From assembly GCF_014646235.1 (NCBI RefSeq), contig NZ_BMNB01000024.1:31390-95389 (forward strand): a stretch of 64,000 nt of DNA, given 5' to 3'. The position numbers and the translations under genes were made by a program. This document shows, piece by piece, positions 33,441 to 42,077 of the stretch. Source of the DNA: Micromonospora sonchi. Its GTDB lineage: Bacteria; Actinomycetota; Actinomycetes; Mycobacteriales; Micromonosporaceae. Numbering within the stretch: the stretch's first letter is position 1; the number at the start of each line of letters is the position of its first letter. Below the pieces are notes generated by a model. It ran no database searches. It had not been told where the DNA came from and was given only the letters and a program-made list of their open reading frames with translations.

Positions 33441-34676
33441 TCAGGCCGGCAGGACCACCTGTCCCGGGGTCGTCCGGCCGGTGGTGGTGCCGTCACCGAG
33501 CTGCCCGAGGAAATTGTCGCCCCAGCACCACAGGCTGCCGTCGCTGCGCGCCGCGCAGCCGTGGTAGGACACCGCCAGACCGCCCGTCCAGGTCGTCGCG
33601 GTGCCGACCTGGGTCGGGGCCGACCGGTGGGTGGTGGTGCCGTCACCGACCTGCCCGTAGGTGTTCCTGCCCCAGCACCACAGGCTGCCGTTGGTACGGG
33701 CCGCGCAGGACGAGTCGATGCTCGTCTCGACCCGCGCCCAGGTGGTGGCGGTACCGACCTGCAGTGGCGTGGTCTGGTAGCCGCTGCCCCCGCCCACCTG
33801 GCCGTACCCGTTCTCGCCCCAGCACCACAGGGTCCCGTCAGTGCGGACCGCACAGGTGTGGACGTACCCGGTTGTCACCCCGGACCACGTGGTCGCGGTG
33901 CCCACCTGGGTCGGGGTCGCCTTGAAGCTCAGGATGCCGAGACCGAGCTGCCCGTCGGAACTGCTGCCCCAGCACCACAGGGTCCCGTCGGTGCGGACGG
34001 CGCAGCTGTGCGCGTACCCGGTGGCGACCCTCGCCCAGGTGGTCGCCGTGCCGACCTGCTGGGGGGTGGTCGACATCAGGGGCGTCGTACCGATGCCGAG
34101 CTGGGCGTGACCGTTCAGGCCCCAGCACCACAGGGTGCCGGTGGTCCGGACCGCGCAGGTGTGGTTGTTGCTGGTGCTGACGCTGGCCCAGGTGGTGGCG
34201 TCGCCGATCCGGATCGGAGCGGTCCGGCTCGTGGTGGTCCCATCCCCGAGCTGCCCGTTGTTGTTGGCACCCCAGCACCACAGCGTTCCGTCCGTGCGCA
34301 CCGCGCAGGTGTTGCTCCTACCGGCGTCGACCCTCGCCCAGGTGGTGGCGTCGCCGATCCGGATCGGAGCGGTCCGGCTCGTGGTGGTCCCATCCCCGAG
34401 CTGGCCGTTGAAGTTGTTGCCCCAGCACCAGAGCGTCCCGTCGGTACGGATCACACAGGTGTGCAGATCACCCGTGGCGACCTGGGACACTGCCGCGGCG
34501 GCGACCGAGGCGCTCGACGTACCCCGGTCGGCGGGGCTGCCGCCCGCCGTGGCCGCGCCCGCCGTAAAGCCGACGGCGAGCACGGTGATTCCCACGACGG
34601 CTGTCGCCGCGGCGGCGGCGGTTCGGGCTGCCCGCCGCCACCGTGTCCGCAGCCGGCCCTCCTGATGTTCCTTCAT
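33441..34676 (-). CDS. Secreted RCC1-repeat propeller protein
   Basis: 411 residues. After a basic N-terminus (KEHQEGRLRTRWRRAAR) comes a hydrophobic signal or anchor segment (AVVGITVLAVGFTAGAATAG), then seven RCC1-like repeats of about 50 residues, each with the form HTCAVRTDGTLWCWG and a GQLGDGTTT loop. Every repeat has two cysteines in the same places (T/S-C and WCWG), which would let each blade form a disulfide outside the cell. The function is unknown; binding is likely. GGGAG stands 7 bases before the ATG at 34676. The long frame to 34838 has no support. Confidence 0.8.
   Translation of the reverse strand: MKEHQEGRLRTRWRRAARTAAAAATAVVGITVLAVGFTAGAATAGGSPADRGTSSASVAAAAVSQVATGDLHTCVIRTDGTLWCWGNNFNGQLGDGTTTSRTAPIRIGDATTWARVDAGRSNTCAVRTDGTLWCWGANNNGQLGDGTTTSRTAPIRIGDATTWASVSTSNNHTCAVRTTGTLWCWGLNGHAQLGIGTTPLMSTTPQQVGTATTWARVATGYAHSCAVRTDGTLWCWGSSSDGQLGLGILSFKATPTQVGTATTWSGVTTGYVHTCAVRTDGTLWCWGENGYGQVGGGSGYQTTPLQVGTATTWARVETSIDSSCAARTNGSLWCWGRNTYGQVGDGTTTHRSAPTQVGTATTWTGGLAVSYHGCAARSDGSLWCWGDNFLGQLGDGTTTGRTTPGQVVLPA
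34186..34403. repeat. Exact 68-bp repeats, 150 bp apart, in the RCC1 gene
   Basis: Bases 34186-34253 and 34336-34403 are identical. The 150-bp period equals one 50-residue RCC1 repeat, so two adjacent propeller blades (repeats 1 and 2) were recently duplicated or converted. Confidence 0.85.
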
Positions 34677-35163
34677 GTTTTGTTCTCCCAAGGCATCGTC
34701 GGTTCTGCAGAGCGGAGGCGGCGCTGCCTCGGTAGGTCGCAGGCGACCTGTCACTTCACATCGATCAGCACGGCTGGCTGACTGGACGAACTCGATCCCG
34801 GACCACGGGTACGGCACGGCGGCATGGCTCGCCGGCATGCTGCGAGCGCGATCAACTCACCGTGGCAGGCGGGTCGACGTTGCCCAGACGTCGCACATGC
34901 CCTCAGCCGATACAAGAGGGTCGGATGTTCCCGCGCGGATGGCTCGCAGCAATCCTGCCGCACACCTACACAACCGTCAATATCACTTTCTGTCGGCTGG
35001 CAGGTCAGTTGACCTCGGCCGTGTCGGGTCGTTCAACCTACCCGGGGTGTTCTGCGCGTTCTGGTCTGATGTACCCGTGAGGGTGCAGGACGACAACGAG
35101 CACGCCCCCGGGCCGCCGGCAGTGTGGCACGGTACCGGCTCGCGCGACAGGCTGAGGAATCGC
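34677..35163. other. 487 bp between two secreted-protein genes
   Basis: It should hold the promoter of the RCC1 gene and the end of the GH44 transcript, but I could not fix either. No credible gene or repeat was seen. Confidence 0.4.
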
Positions 35164-36819
35164 TCAGTGTCGGCGTTTCGGCAGGACCAGCAGTGTGATG
35201 GAGTTCGCCGGGTACGTCGCCCTGACGCTGCCGCTGGTCACCGGGAGATCCGCACCTCGCCTGATCGAGGTGAGATCGGCTGCGCTGTAGGTGAAGCGCT
35301 GTGCCGTGCCCTTGCCGTTGAAACCGGCGACCGTCAACCGTGAGGTCAGATCGTTGCCCGTTTTGTTGATCACCATGACGGTCAGTGCCTTGTCGGATGA
35401 GCGTTGCGCACCGTAGACCGCCAACTGCCCCTGGTCGCTGCTGATCGCCGATACGCTGACCTCGCCGAATCGGCTCCCCGCCCCGTCGTAGTTGCGGTAC
35501 ATGCGGAACGCGTACGCCCCGGGATCTGTCGGTTTCGGCTCTCCCCAGATGGTGGCCAGGTCCAGCCCCTCGCGCCCGAAGATCCCGAGAACGTCGGCCT
35601 GCGCCAACACGCCGTTGATGTCGTCCAACGCGCCCCAGTTGTACTCGGTCATCGCAACCTTCGTACCCGGGTAGTACTGCGCGACCCACGCCTTCATCGT
35701 GCGGATCAGCTGCAGCGGCGGCGCGTTCACACCGTCCGGACCGATCCACGACTCGTCCACGTACGTCGGATCCCACAGCGAGCGCGTGGACCGCAACCGC
35801 AGCGCGTTGGCCTCCGGGTCCTTACCACCGCTGATCTGCGGGTAGTAGTGCTGGTCGAAGTAGTCGAGGAAGCGCTTTCCGCGGTGGGCGTCGCTGAAGT
35901 CTTTCATGTTTTTCAGGTACCACTGGGACAGGTTGAGCCCACCGTGCGCAGCAGCGTCCGCGCCCGGCGCACAGCCGTCCAGCCCGGACGCCACCCATTC
36001 GCAGTAACCCCAGCCCGACGGGCCGAGCACTGCCGCGCTGGGATCAGCGGCCTTGATCGCCGCGGCGGTCGCCGTACCCTTGCTGCCCAACTCGTCGTAC
36101 GTCACGGGTTCGGGATGGACATCGCGGTGCGTGGAGCTCCACAGCACCGGCTCGTTGTCGAGCTGGTAGATCGACACGCCGCCCCGCGCCGCCCGGCCGA
36201 ACCGGCGCACCAGATGCGACACCATCTCGCCAGCGAACGACGCGTCCACCTGGATCGAAGTGTCCGTGGGCACCGCCCCGGTGAGGTTCACGTCGTTGAG
36301 CCGGCCGTTACCGCAGTTGGGGTCCCACGGGTCGAACGCGTCCTGTGTGGGGAAGCGGGTCGCAGGGAAACCGCACGCGAACGGGTGCGACTGGGGCGAG
36401 TCCTTCGCCACCCACCCGATCAGCGGCACGGTTACCACCTGCTTGGTCCCACGGTCCCGGTTGGTCTTGACGAACGACTCAACAGTGTTGTCAGGCCCGG
36501 CCACGATGTTCTCGAAGTACCAGTCGCTGCCCGTGTTGTAGGTGTGGTTCTTGAAGTTGTAGCGGCTGCTCGCGTTGCCGCCCCAGCGTGCCACCGGCAT
36601 GCCGAGCTCGGCGAGGAGCGCCGGATCACCACCGTTCATGCCGTAGACGTCAGGACTGATCACATGCCGAGCGGCGGACACATCCACGGACAGCGTGAGT
36701 CCGACAGCGGCCGCCGCCGGGCCGGAGACGGCCTGTGCGGTCAACAACCCCGCCACGAGGGATCCCGTCACACCGGTGGCCGTGGCCGACCTTAGCTTTC
36801 GCCATCGTCGAGCATCCAC
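35164..36819 (-). CDS. Secreted glycoside hydrolase family 44 enzyme
   Basis: 551 residues. The signal peptide has the basic start RRWRKLRSATATG and hydrophobic core SLVAGLLTAQAVSGPAAAA. The GH44 landmark RWGGNASSRYNFKNHTYNTG (about 78-97) is present. Catalytic acid/base Glu lies in YQLDNEPVLWSS (about 223-234) and the nucleophile Glu in VAMTEYNWGAL (about 387-397). The C-terminal beta-sandwich (VMVINKTGNDL, SVRATYPANSITLLVL) is typical. GH44 enzymes cut beta-1,4-glucans, often xyloglucan. The GTG at 36819 with GGGAG 5 bases upstream is preferred to a TTG at 36837. A strong promoter precedes it. Confidence 0.9.
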   Translation of the reverse strand: MDARRWRKLRSATATGVTGSLVAGLLTAQAVSGPAAAAVGLTLSVDVSAARHVISPDVYGMNGGDPALLAELGMPVARWGGNASSRYNFKNHTYNTGSDWYFENIVAGPDNTVESFVKTNRDRGTKQVVTVPLIGWVAKDSPQSHPFACGFPATRFPTQDAFDPWDPNCGNGRLNDVNLTGAVPTDTSIQVDASFAGEMVSHLVRRFGRAARGGVSIYQLDNEPVLWSSTHRDVHPEPVTYDELGSKGTATAAAIKAADPSAAVLGPSGWGYCEWVASGLDGCAPGADAAAHGGLNLSQWYLKNMKDFSDAHRGKRFLDYFDQHYYPQISGGKDPEANALRLRSTRSLWDPTYVDESWIGPDGVNAPPLQLIRTMKAWVAQYYPGTKVAMTEYNWGALDDINGVLAQADVLGIFGREGLDLATIWGEPKPTDPGAYAFRMYRNYDGAGSRFGEVSVSAISSDQGQLAVYGAQRSSDKALTVMVINKTGNDLTSRLTVAGFNGKGTAQRFTYSAADLTSIRRGADLPVTSGSVRATYPANSITLLVLPKRRH

Positions 36820-36866
36820 AAAGACTCCCGCCGCCAACTAGCCAGAAACACGGAACCAACTCTGAG

Positions 36867-36894
36867 ATATTATCGCCTGTCTATGTGTTGTCAA
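36867..36894 (-). promoter_or_regulatory. Promoter of the GH44 gene
   Basis: Reading leftward: -35 TTGACA (36889-36894), 16 bp spacer, -10 TAATAT (36867-36872), about 48 bp before the GTG. It is the closest match to the sigma70 consensus in the window, in locally AT-rich DNA. Confidence 0.65.
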
Positions 36895-37065
36895 TCGCTG
36901 CCCACCTGATCAAATGCGATTCCTGTCGCAGGCTTCCCAGGTTCCCAGGTGGCGAATCCGGGGGGAGGCTGCGGCCGACGCAACAGGTAGGGTTGACCGG
37001 CTTGACGGACAGGGGCGATAAAGTCCTTTCGGTGGTGGTCGGTTCACGGGCCCCTGCCGCCGCAA

Positions 37066-37887
37066 TTAGTGACAGCGGTCCCGGCGGAGGAAGCACGACA
37101 ACAGTTGCCTGAACTCGTGCGGGTGCTCGATCGCCGGCACGTGCCCGCATCGGCCGAGCACGTGCAGACGGACATCGGCCAGGTGTTCGAGTAGGGGCTG
37201 GGCTGCCGTCCCGAGCGGGGTGACTCGGTCCTCGGCGCCGTGAACGAGCAGCACGGGCGCGCGGATCGCCGCCAGCGTTTGCGCCGAGAGGGTGAGCTCG
37301 TCGACCCATCGTGCCCTGGGTGGAGGGAACAACGACGCGAATGCGGCCGCACCCGCTCGCATCGCAGCTGCACGGGCATCGACGGCCGAATCGGTCACGA
37401 GCGCTTGGTCGAGGACGAGGCGACTCAGCATGTCTCGTGCCCCGAGCGGGCCGGCGGGGGCGGCCCAGATCGCGTCGAGCTCGGCGGACAGCGGCGCCCC
37501 GGGGGCGCCCATCGTCGAGACCGCCACGACACGGGTGACCTGCTGGGGGCGCGCGGCCGCCAACGCCAGCGCCACGGCGCCGCCCATGGAGTGACCCACC
37601 ACGGCGTAGTACTCGATACCGAGAGCATCCATCAGGCCCGCGGCCTGCTCCGTCCACAGCCGGAGCCCACCCCTGGAGCCCGCCGGGACAGGTGTACGGC
37701 CGAACCCCGCCTGGTCAGGAGCCACCAGGTGCAAGGACGTGCCCAGCGCCTGCGCCGTCGTTGCCCAGGCGCCGGACCCGGTCGTGCCCGGTCCGGAGCC
37801 GTGCAGCATCAGCACCGCGGGCCCGGTGCCGCTCTCCAGGACGTGGACGGGAAAGCCGCCGACTGTGACGGTCCGAGGTGTCGTCAC
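37066..37887 (-). CDS. Alpha/beta-hydrolase, meta-cleavage-product (C-C) hydrolase-like
   Basis: 273 residues. The oxyanion segment LMLHGSGPGTTGSGAW (about 26-41) is the form seen in BphD/MhpC-like C-C hydrolases. The nucleophile is VVGHSMGGAVALA (about 95-107), the acid lies in LLVHGAEDRVTP (about 213-224) and the base His in GRCGHVPAIEHP. It may cleave a ring-fission or beta-diketone-type intermediate. It starts 19 bp after the PfpI-type gene stop and is last in a three-gene leftward set headed by the GntR gene. Confidence 0.85.
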   Translation of the reverse strand: MTTPRTVTVGGFPVHVLESGTGPAVLMLHGSGPGTTGSGAWATTAQALGTSLHLVAPDQAGFGRTPVPAGSRGGLRLWTEQAAGLMDALGIEYYAVVGHSMGGAVALALAAARPQQVTRVVAVSTMGAPGAPLSAELDAIWAAPAGPLGARDMLSRLVLDQALVTDSAVDARAAAMRAGAAAFASLFPPPRARWVDELTLSAQTLAAIRAPVLLVHGAEDRVTPLGTAAQPLLEHLADVRLHVLGRCGHVPAIEHPHEFRQLLSCFLRRDRCH

Positions 37888-37906
37888 CGGGGCACGCCAG
37901 GTGTGC

Positions 37907-38476
37907 TCAAGCCGATGCGGGGTTGACGGACTTCGAGAAGAGCTCCATCATCGCTCTGCCGAATTGCGGCATGTCGGGCCACCCCCGGCAGGAGACGAGA
38001 TTGCCGTCCACGACGTCGGGAGCGTCGATGACCGTCGCGCCCGCGTTCTCCATGTCACCGGTGATGGGTGGGAAGCACGCCGTCTTTCGACCCTTCAGTA
38101 GCCCGTACACCGCTGGTACCTGCGCGCCGTGGCACACCAGCGCGATGGGGAGGTTGCGCGCGAAGAAGTGCTCGGTGATGCGCCTGACGTCGGCGTCGAC
38201 CCGGATCCACTCGGGAGCGCGTCCCCCGGGGATGATGAGGGCGTCATAGCGCTCGACGTCGACCTCGGCCCAGGGCACGTCGACCGGCAGCTTCCGGCCG
38301 TTCTTCTCCACGTAGGCGTCGGAGTTGGGGTCGAACTCGTGGATGACCAGTTGCACGTCACGCATCGTCAGTGACGAGACGTCGACGTCCCAGCCGCCCT
38401 CCTGCACGCGATAGTAGGGATACATGGTGTCGAGCTCCTCGGCGGCGTCGCCGGTCAGGATCAGCGCTCTGGGCAC
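37907..38476 (-). CDS. DJ-1/PfpI-family protein
   Basis: 189 residues from GTG 38476 (GAGGAG 6 bases upstream; an in-frame start further up at 38518 has no signal). Landmarks are PRALILTGDAAEELDTMYPY, DALIIPGGRAPEWIR (about 79-93) and nucleophile elbow ALVCHGAQVPAVYG (about 111-124) with Cys and His. The family includes glyoxalase III, deglycase-like and general stress hydrolases or amidases. Placement between a GntR regulator and a hydrolase suggests metabolic use rather than stress. Confidence 0.85.
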   Translation of the reverse strand: MPRALILTGDAAEELDTMYPYYRVQEGGWDVDVSSLTMRDVQLVIHEFDPNSDAYVEKNGRKLPVDVPWAEVDVERYDALIIPGGRAPEWIRVDADVRRITEHFFARNLPIALVCHGAQVPAVYGLLKGRKTACFPPITGDMENAGATVIDAPDVVDGNLVSCRGWPDMPQFGRAMMELFSKSVNPASA

Positions 38477-38560
38477 CTGCTTCTCCTCGCATCTGGGGGG
38501 CGGGTGAGGTAGATCCAATCCGATCCGATTGAGTTAGCATTCCTCGGCCCAGCCCGCCCG

Positions 38561-39304
38561 TCAAGCCTCTACCGCCATTGCATTCGCGTCCTTGACTTCG
38601 TCGAACAATCGTCGGAAACGCTCGCCGGACCGCAAGATGTGCCGACGCATCGCGTAAGCGGCGGCGTCCGGGTCACGTGCGGCGATCGCGGCCACAACTT
38701 CCTCGTGCTCGGCCATGGCCAAGTGAGTGACCTGGGTGTCGTGGTGCAGCCGGAAGAGGTGCACGTGGCTGTGCAGGCGAGCGAGCGCTTCACGGATGAC
38801 CTGGTTCTCCGCGCTCAGGGCGACGAGATCGTGAAAAGCGGCGTCGCGTAGACCGAAGGCGCCATAGGCCGTGGGCCCGTTGCCCCCCTCCAGCTCCGCC
38901 ATCTCCTCCAGCATTCGTCGCAGACCGGCCACCTGCTCCGAGGATGCGCGTTCGGCGGATCTGCGCGCCGCTGCCGGCTCGAGGAGCAGGCGGACCTCGA
39001 GCATGTCCTCGAATCGGTGACGGGTTATCTGGGGGGGAATGCGGTAGCCAGCATGGGGCACACGCACGACCAGACCCTCGGCCTCCATGCGGTTCAGAGC
39101 GTCCCGGATCGGCGTCTGCGAGACCCCCAACTCTCGCGCCAGGACGTCGATCGTGACGCGGGAGCCAGGCTCGATCCGTAGCGACATCAGCTGTCCGAGC
39201 AGCGTGTCGTACACCTCGTCGGCAAGCCGGCCGCCAGATCTTCCCGACGACGTTCCGCCCGTCACGGCCCTACGGCCCCGCGCGATCATCGCTTCGTCGT
39301 CCAT
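38561..39304 (-). CDS. GntR-family regulator (FCD type)
   Basis: 247 residues. Winged helix: LADEVYDTLLGQLMSLRIEP, VLARELGVSQTPIRDALNRM (about 50-70) and EGLVVRVPHAGYRIPPQ. The FCD domain has the metal-site order FEDMLEVRLLLEPAAARRSA, DAAFHDLVALSAEN and HEEVVAAIAARDPDAAAYAM with the usual His residues. It lies between the PfpI/hydrolase genes and the divergent sugar-ABC operon and probably controls both. The ATG at 39304 was chosen by the conserved LADEVYDTL distance; there is no strong Shine-Dalgarno. Confidence 0.88.
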   Translation of the reverse strand: MDDEAMIARGRRAVTGGTSSGRSGGRLADEVYDTLLGQLMSLRIEPGSRVTIDVLARELGVSQTPIRDALNRMEAEGLVVRVPHAGYRIPPQITRHRFEDMLEVRLLLEPAAARRSAERASSEQVAGLRRMLEEMAELEGGNGPTAYGAFGLRDAAFHDLVALSAENQVIREALARLHSHVHLFRLHHDTQVTHLAMAEHEEVVAAIAARDPDAAAYAMRRHILRSGERFRRLFDEVKDANAMAVEA

Positions 39305-39342
39305 CGTGACGTGAGGTCCTTCCTTGCGTCTTCGCGAACCTA

Positions 39343-39372
39343 TTGACATCAGTCACAACGCTGCGGCATGCT
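39343..39372 (+). promoter_or_regulatory. Putative promoter of the sugar-ABC operon
   Basis: -35 TTGACA (39343-39348), 18 bp spacer, -10 CATGCT (39367-39372). A GntR-like half-palindrome GATCGTATAGGA lies about 12 bp downstream and could be the regulator site. The leader to the solute-binding protein gene would be about 320 bases and includes a small ORF. Confidence 0.45.
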
Positions 39373-39474
39373 GACGCCCCCACTCGATCGTATAGGAAAA
39401 GTGGCGGATGCTCGCCATCCTGCACCATCGCGGAACCGCCCGCCATCGCTCTGCTTCGATCACCGGGAGCTCCC

Positions 39475-39576
39475 ATGAACATGCTCGACGTCCTGCTCGG
39501 TTCGACACCCGGCCGCAGGTGGACCGAAGGACTTCTCGACGGCATGAAGACCCGGTACATCGCGGCGTACTCGTAA
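39475..39576 (+). CDS. 33-codon small ORF in the operon leader
   Basis: MNMLDVLLGSTPGRRWTEGL is the start of a 33-residue peptide ending RYIAAYS. GGGAG stands 5 bases before its ATG, and it lies between the putative promoter and the solute-binding protein gene 120 bp downstream. It could be a leader peptide or the tail of a lost gene. No family recognised. Confidence 0.35.
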   Translation: MNMLDVLLGSTPGRRWTEGLLDGMKTRYIAAYS

Positions 39577-39696
39577 CGCCGGTCCGCGGGTCGGCCCCCG
39601 CGGCAGCCCGGCAACACGCCTGAACAACCCAGCAACCGCTCGGCGAAGCACATAGCGAGGCTCTAGAAGGTCCCAACCCAGAAAGCAGGCAAGAAG

Positions 39697-41130
39697 ATGC
39701 GGCATTCAAAGCGAATGGGACAAGTGTCCGCTCCCGGTCGAAAGGTGCAGCTGGCGACGGCGGCCATGCTGCTGGTGGCCACGACCGTGGCGGCTTGCGG
39801 CGATGGCCAGGACGACGGCGCGAAGGCGAGCGCCCCCAAGGCACCGGCGACCATCCCGGAGCTCACCAAGGACCCGCTGACCCTCAGCTTCATCTGGTTC
39901 GACTGGCCCCCCGCCCACGCACTGGAAGCCTTCGCGAACGCGGAGTACAAAAAGGAGCGGCCGAACGCGACCATCAAGGTCAACACCGTGCCGAACGCGA
40001 ACTGGCACGACGCGATGTTCACCCAGTTCGCCGCGCGCAAGACCGACTTCGACATCGCGATCCTGGACTCGCAACACATCGGCGAGGCCGTGACGAACGG
40101 CAACATCCTCGACATCACCGACTTCGTCAAGAACAACATCGACGTCGAGGCCTACAACCCGTACCTCCTGGCGGCCTACGGCCAGTTCCCCCAAGCGGAG
40201 ACCGGCAAGCGCGACGAAAACGCCAGCCTGTACGGACTGCCACTGCTCGGCGACACCTGGACGATGATCTACCGCAAGGACCTGATCGGCGACAAGCCAC
40301 CGCAGACCTGGGACGAGATGATCTCTGTCGCCGAGAGGTGCCAGGCGGAGCACCCTGGCGTCAGCGGGCTGGCTTTCCACCAGGCCAACGGCTCCGACGC
40401 CGCGGCCGTAACCTACAACACGGTCAACGGCGTCTACGGCGGCAACCTCTGGGACTCCAAGACGCGCAAGATCGAGGGCGTTCTCAACGACGCTGCGGGC
40501 CACGAGGCGATGGACGTCCTGGTCAACAAGATGAAGCCGCTGACCGCCAAGGGCTCCGGCAACTGGTTCATCGACGAGGTGAATGCGGCGGTCGCCCAGG
40601 GCAAGGCATGCATCGCGTTCAACTGGATCGCCGCGAGCGGCGGCCTGCTTGATCCGAAGCAGTCGACGCTCGGCACCACGCGGGAGCAGATTCTCGACAA
40701 GCTGGGTTTTGCCACCCTGCCGAGCCAGAAGACGAACCTGGTCCCTCTCGGCGGTATGGGGATGCACGTGTCGGCCTACTCCTCCACGGCGAACCAGGCG
40801 GAGGCCCTGAACTTCATGAAGTGGTTCGAGCGGGCTGATATCCAGAAGAAGTGGGCCGCAGCTGGTGGCGTGCCATCGCGTACGGACGCCCTCGAATCGC
40901 CCGAGTTCCTCAATGCCGGGCCGTTCAACCAGGTGTACACCGACTCGGTTCCGCGGATGCGGGACATGTGGAACGTGCCCGAGTACGCGCGCCTCGTCGA
41001 CATTGAGAACACCAACGTGAACGCGGCTCTCAACGGCGCGAAGAAGCCGAAGGATGCGCTCGACGACATCGCCAAGGAGCAGCAGCGCGTGCTCGACTCC
41101 GGCAGCCGCAAGGGCGGCGGCGGACTGTGA
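39697..41130 (+). CDS. Sugar/polyol ABC importer solute-binding lipoprotein (SBP family 1)
   Basis: 477 residues. Signal peptide with core LATAAMLLVATTVAAC; lipobox VAAC with Cys about 34. The mature part shows LSFIWFDWPPAHALEAFANA, DFDIAILDSQHIGEAVTNGN, LPLLGDTWTMIYRKDL and the late ALNFMKWFERADIQKKWAAAGG of family 1 binding proteins. It is first in a gapless operon with two permeases and two ATPases. Ligand unknown; the downstream dehydrogenases suggest a polyol, diol or similar alcohol. Confidence 0.92.
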   Translation: MRHSKRMGQVSAPGRKVQLATAAMLLVATTVAACGDGQDDGAKASAPKAPATIPELTKDPLTLSFIWFDWPPAHALEAFANAEYKKERPNATIKVNTVPNANWHDAMFTQFAARKTDFDIAILDSQHIGEAVTNGNILDITDFVKNNIDVEAYNPYLLAAYGQFPQAETGKRDENASLYGLPLLGDTWTMIYRKDLIGDKPPQTWDEMISVAERCQAEHPGVSGLAFHQANGSDAAAVTYNTVNGVYGGNLWDSKTRKIEGVLNDAAGHEAMDVLVNKMKPLTAKGSGNWFIDEVNAAVAQGKACIAFNWIAASGGLLDPKQSTLGTTREQILDKLGFATLPSQKTNLVPLGGMGMHVSAYSSTANQAEALNFMKWFERADIQKKWAAAGGVPSRTDALESPEFLNAGPFNQVYTDSVPRMRDMWNVPEYARLVDIENTNVNAALNGAKKPKDALDDIAKEQQRVLDSGSRKGGGGL

Positions 41131-42077
41131 GTGATCGTCGCCCTCTGACGACCGACCACCCCGGGCAGGGGGCGTCTGCGACGCCACCTGCACCGGGTCG
41201 GTCCCGCCGGCTGAGCGACCGCGGGCTCGCCGTGGCCTTCATCTCCCCCGCGCTGCTGCTGTTGCTCGCAATGTCGGTGTTCCCGTTGCTGTGGGCGCTG
41301 TACCTGTCTTTCACCGACTACTCGGCCACCCGCGGAGGGCCCGCCCATTTCATCGGGTTCGGGAACTACACCGCCATCCTGGCTTCGGCGCAGGTCCACC
41401 AGAGGGCCCTGACGACGTTGATCTACGTGGTCGGCGCGGTCACCCTGCAGACCGTGCTCGGTTTCGCCATCGCCTACCTGATCTCACGGCGCACGCACGG
41501 GCGAGGACTGCTGACCACTCTGTTCCTGGTCCCGATGATGCTGTCGCCGGTCGTGGTCGGACTGTTCTGGCGATTTATGCTCGACGCGCAATTCGGCGTG
41601 ATCAACAGCATGCTCGGCTCGCTCGGCCTGGGGCAGGTGGAGTGGCTCACCCGGCAGCGAACGGCATTGATTTCCCTGATCGTGGTCGACACCTGGCAAT
41701 GGACGCCGTTCATCATGCTCATCGCGCTTGCGGGGCTCACCGCGGTGCCCAAGTACCTGTATGAAGCCGCCTCGATCGACCGGGCGTCCGAGTGGTTCCG
41801 GTTCCGCACCATCACTCTTCCGCTGGTGTGGCCGCTGCTCCTCATCGCCGTGTTGTTCCGGGCCATCGAGGCCTTCCGGCTGTTCGACCTCGTCTACATC
41901 CTCACCAACGGAGGTCCGGGTGTCTCCACCGAGACGTTGTCGTTCCATGTCTACAAGGTCGCGTTCCTGGGCTTCAACACCGGAACCGCCTCGGCGTACG
42001 GGATCCTCATGGTCCTCGTCGTCATCGTCCTCACGCAGATCTACCTGCGCTACCTGAACAAGCTCAAGGAGGGCTGA
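41127..42077 (+). CDS. Sugar ABC importer permease (MalF/UgpA type)
   Basis: 316 residues, start GTG overlapping the binding-protein stop (GTGA). Six membrane segments are visible, from LAVAFISPALLLLLAMSVFP onward. The coupling (EAA) loop reads YLYEAASIDRASEWFRFRTI then TLPLVWPLL (key residues EAASID, G-equivalent A, F..I.LP). It forms the channel with the next gene product. Confidence 0.92.
   Translation: MSDRRPLTTDHPGQGASATPPAPGRSRRLSDRGLAVAFISPALLLLLAMSVFPLLWALYLSFTDYSATRGGPAHFIGFGNYTAILASAQVHQRALTTLIYVVGAVTLQTVLGFAIAYLISRRTHGRGLLTTLFLVPMMLSPVVVGLFWRFMLDAQFGVINSMLGSLGLGQVEWLTRQRTALISLIVVDTWQWTPFIMLIALAGLTAVPKYLYEAASIDRASEWFRFRTITLPLVWPLLLIAVLFRAIEAFRLFDLVYILTNGGPGVSTETLSFHVYKVAFLGFNTGTASAYGILMVLVVIVLTQIYLRYLNKLKEG

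Noticed and set aside
33441..34676. Regular repeats that might suggest a CRISPR array
   Set aside because: The repeats are coding, in frame and of 150-bp period, without unique spacers of constant length or cas genes.
33267..34781. 504-codon + strand frame with collagen-like PGG/GPR repeats
   Set aside because: It is the mirror of the RCC1 repeats; the periodicity comes from the real gene on the other strand.
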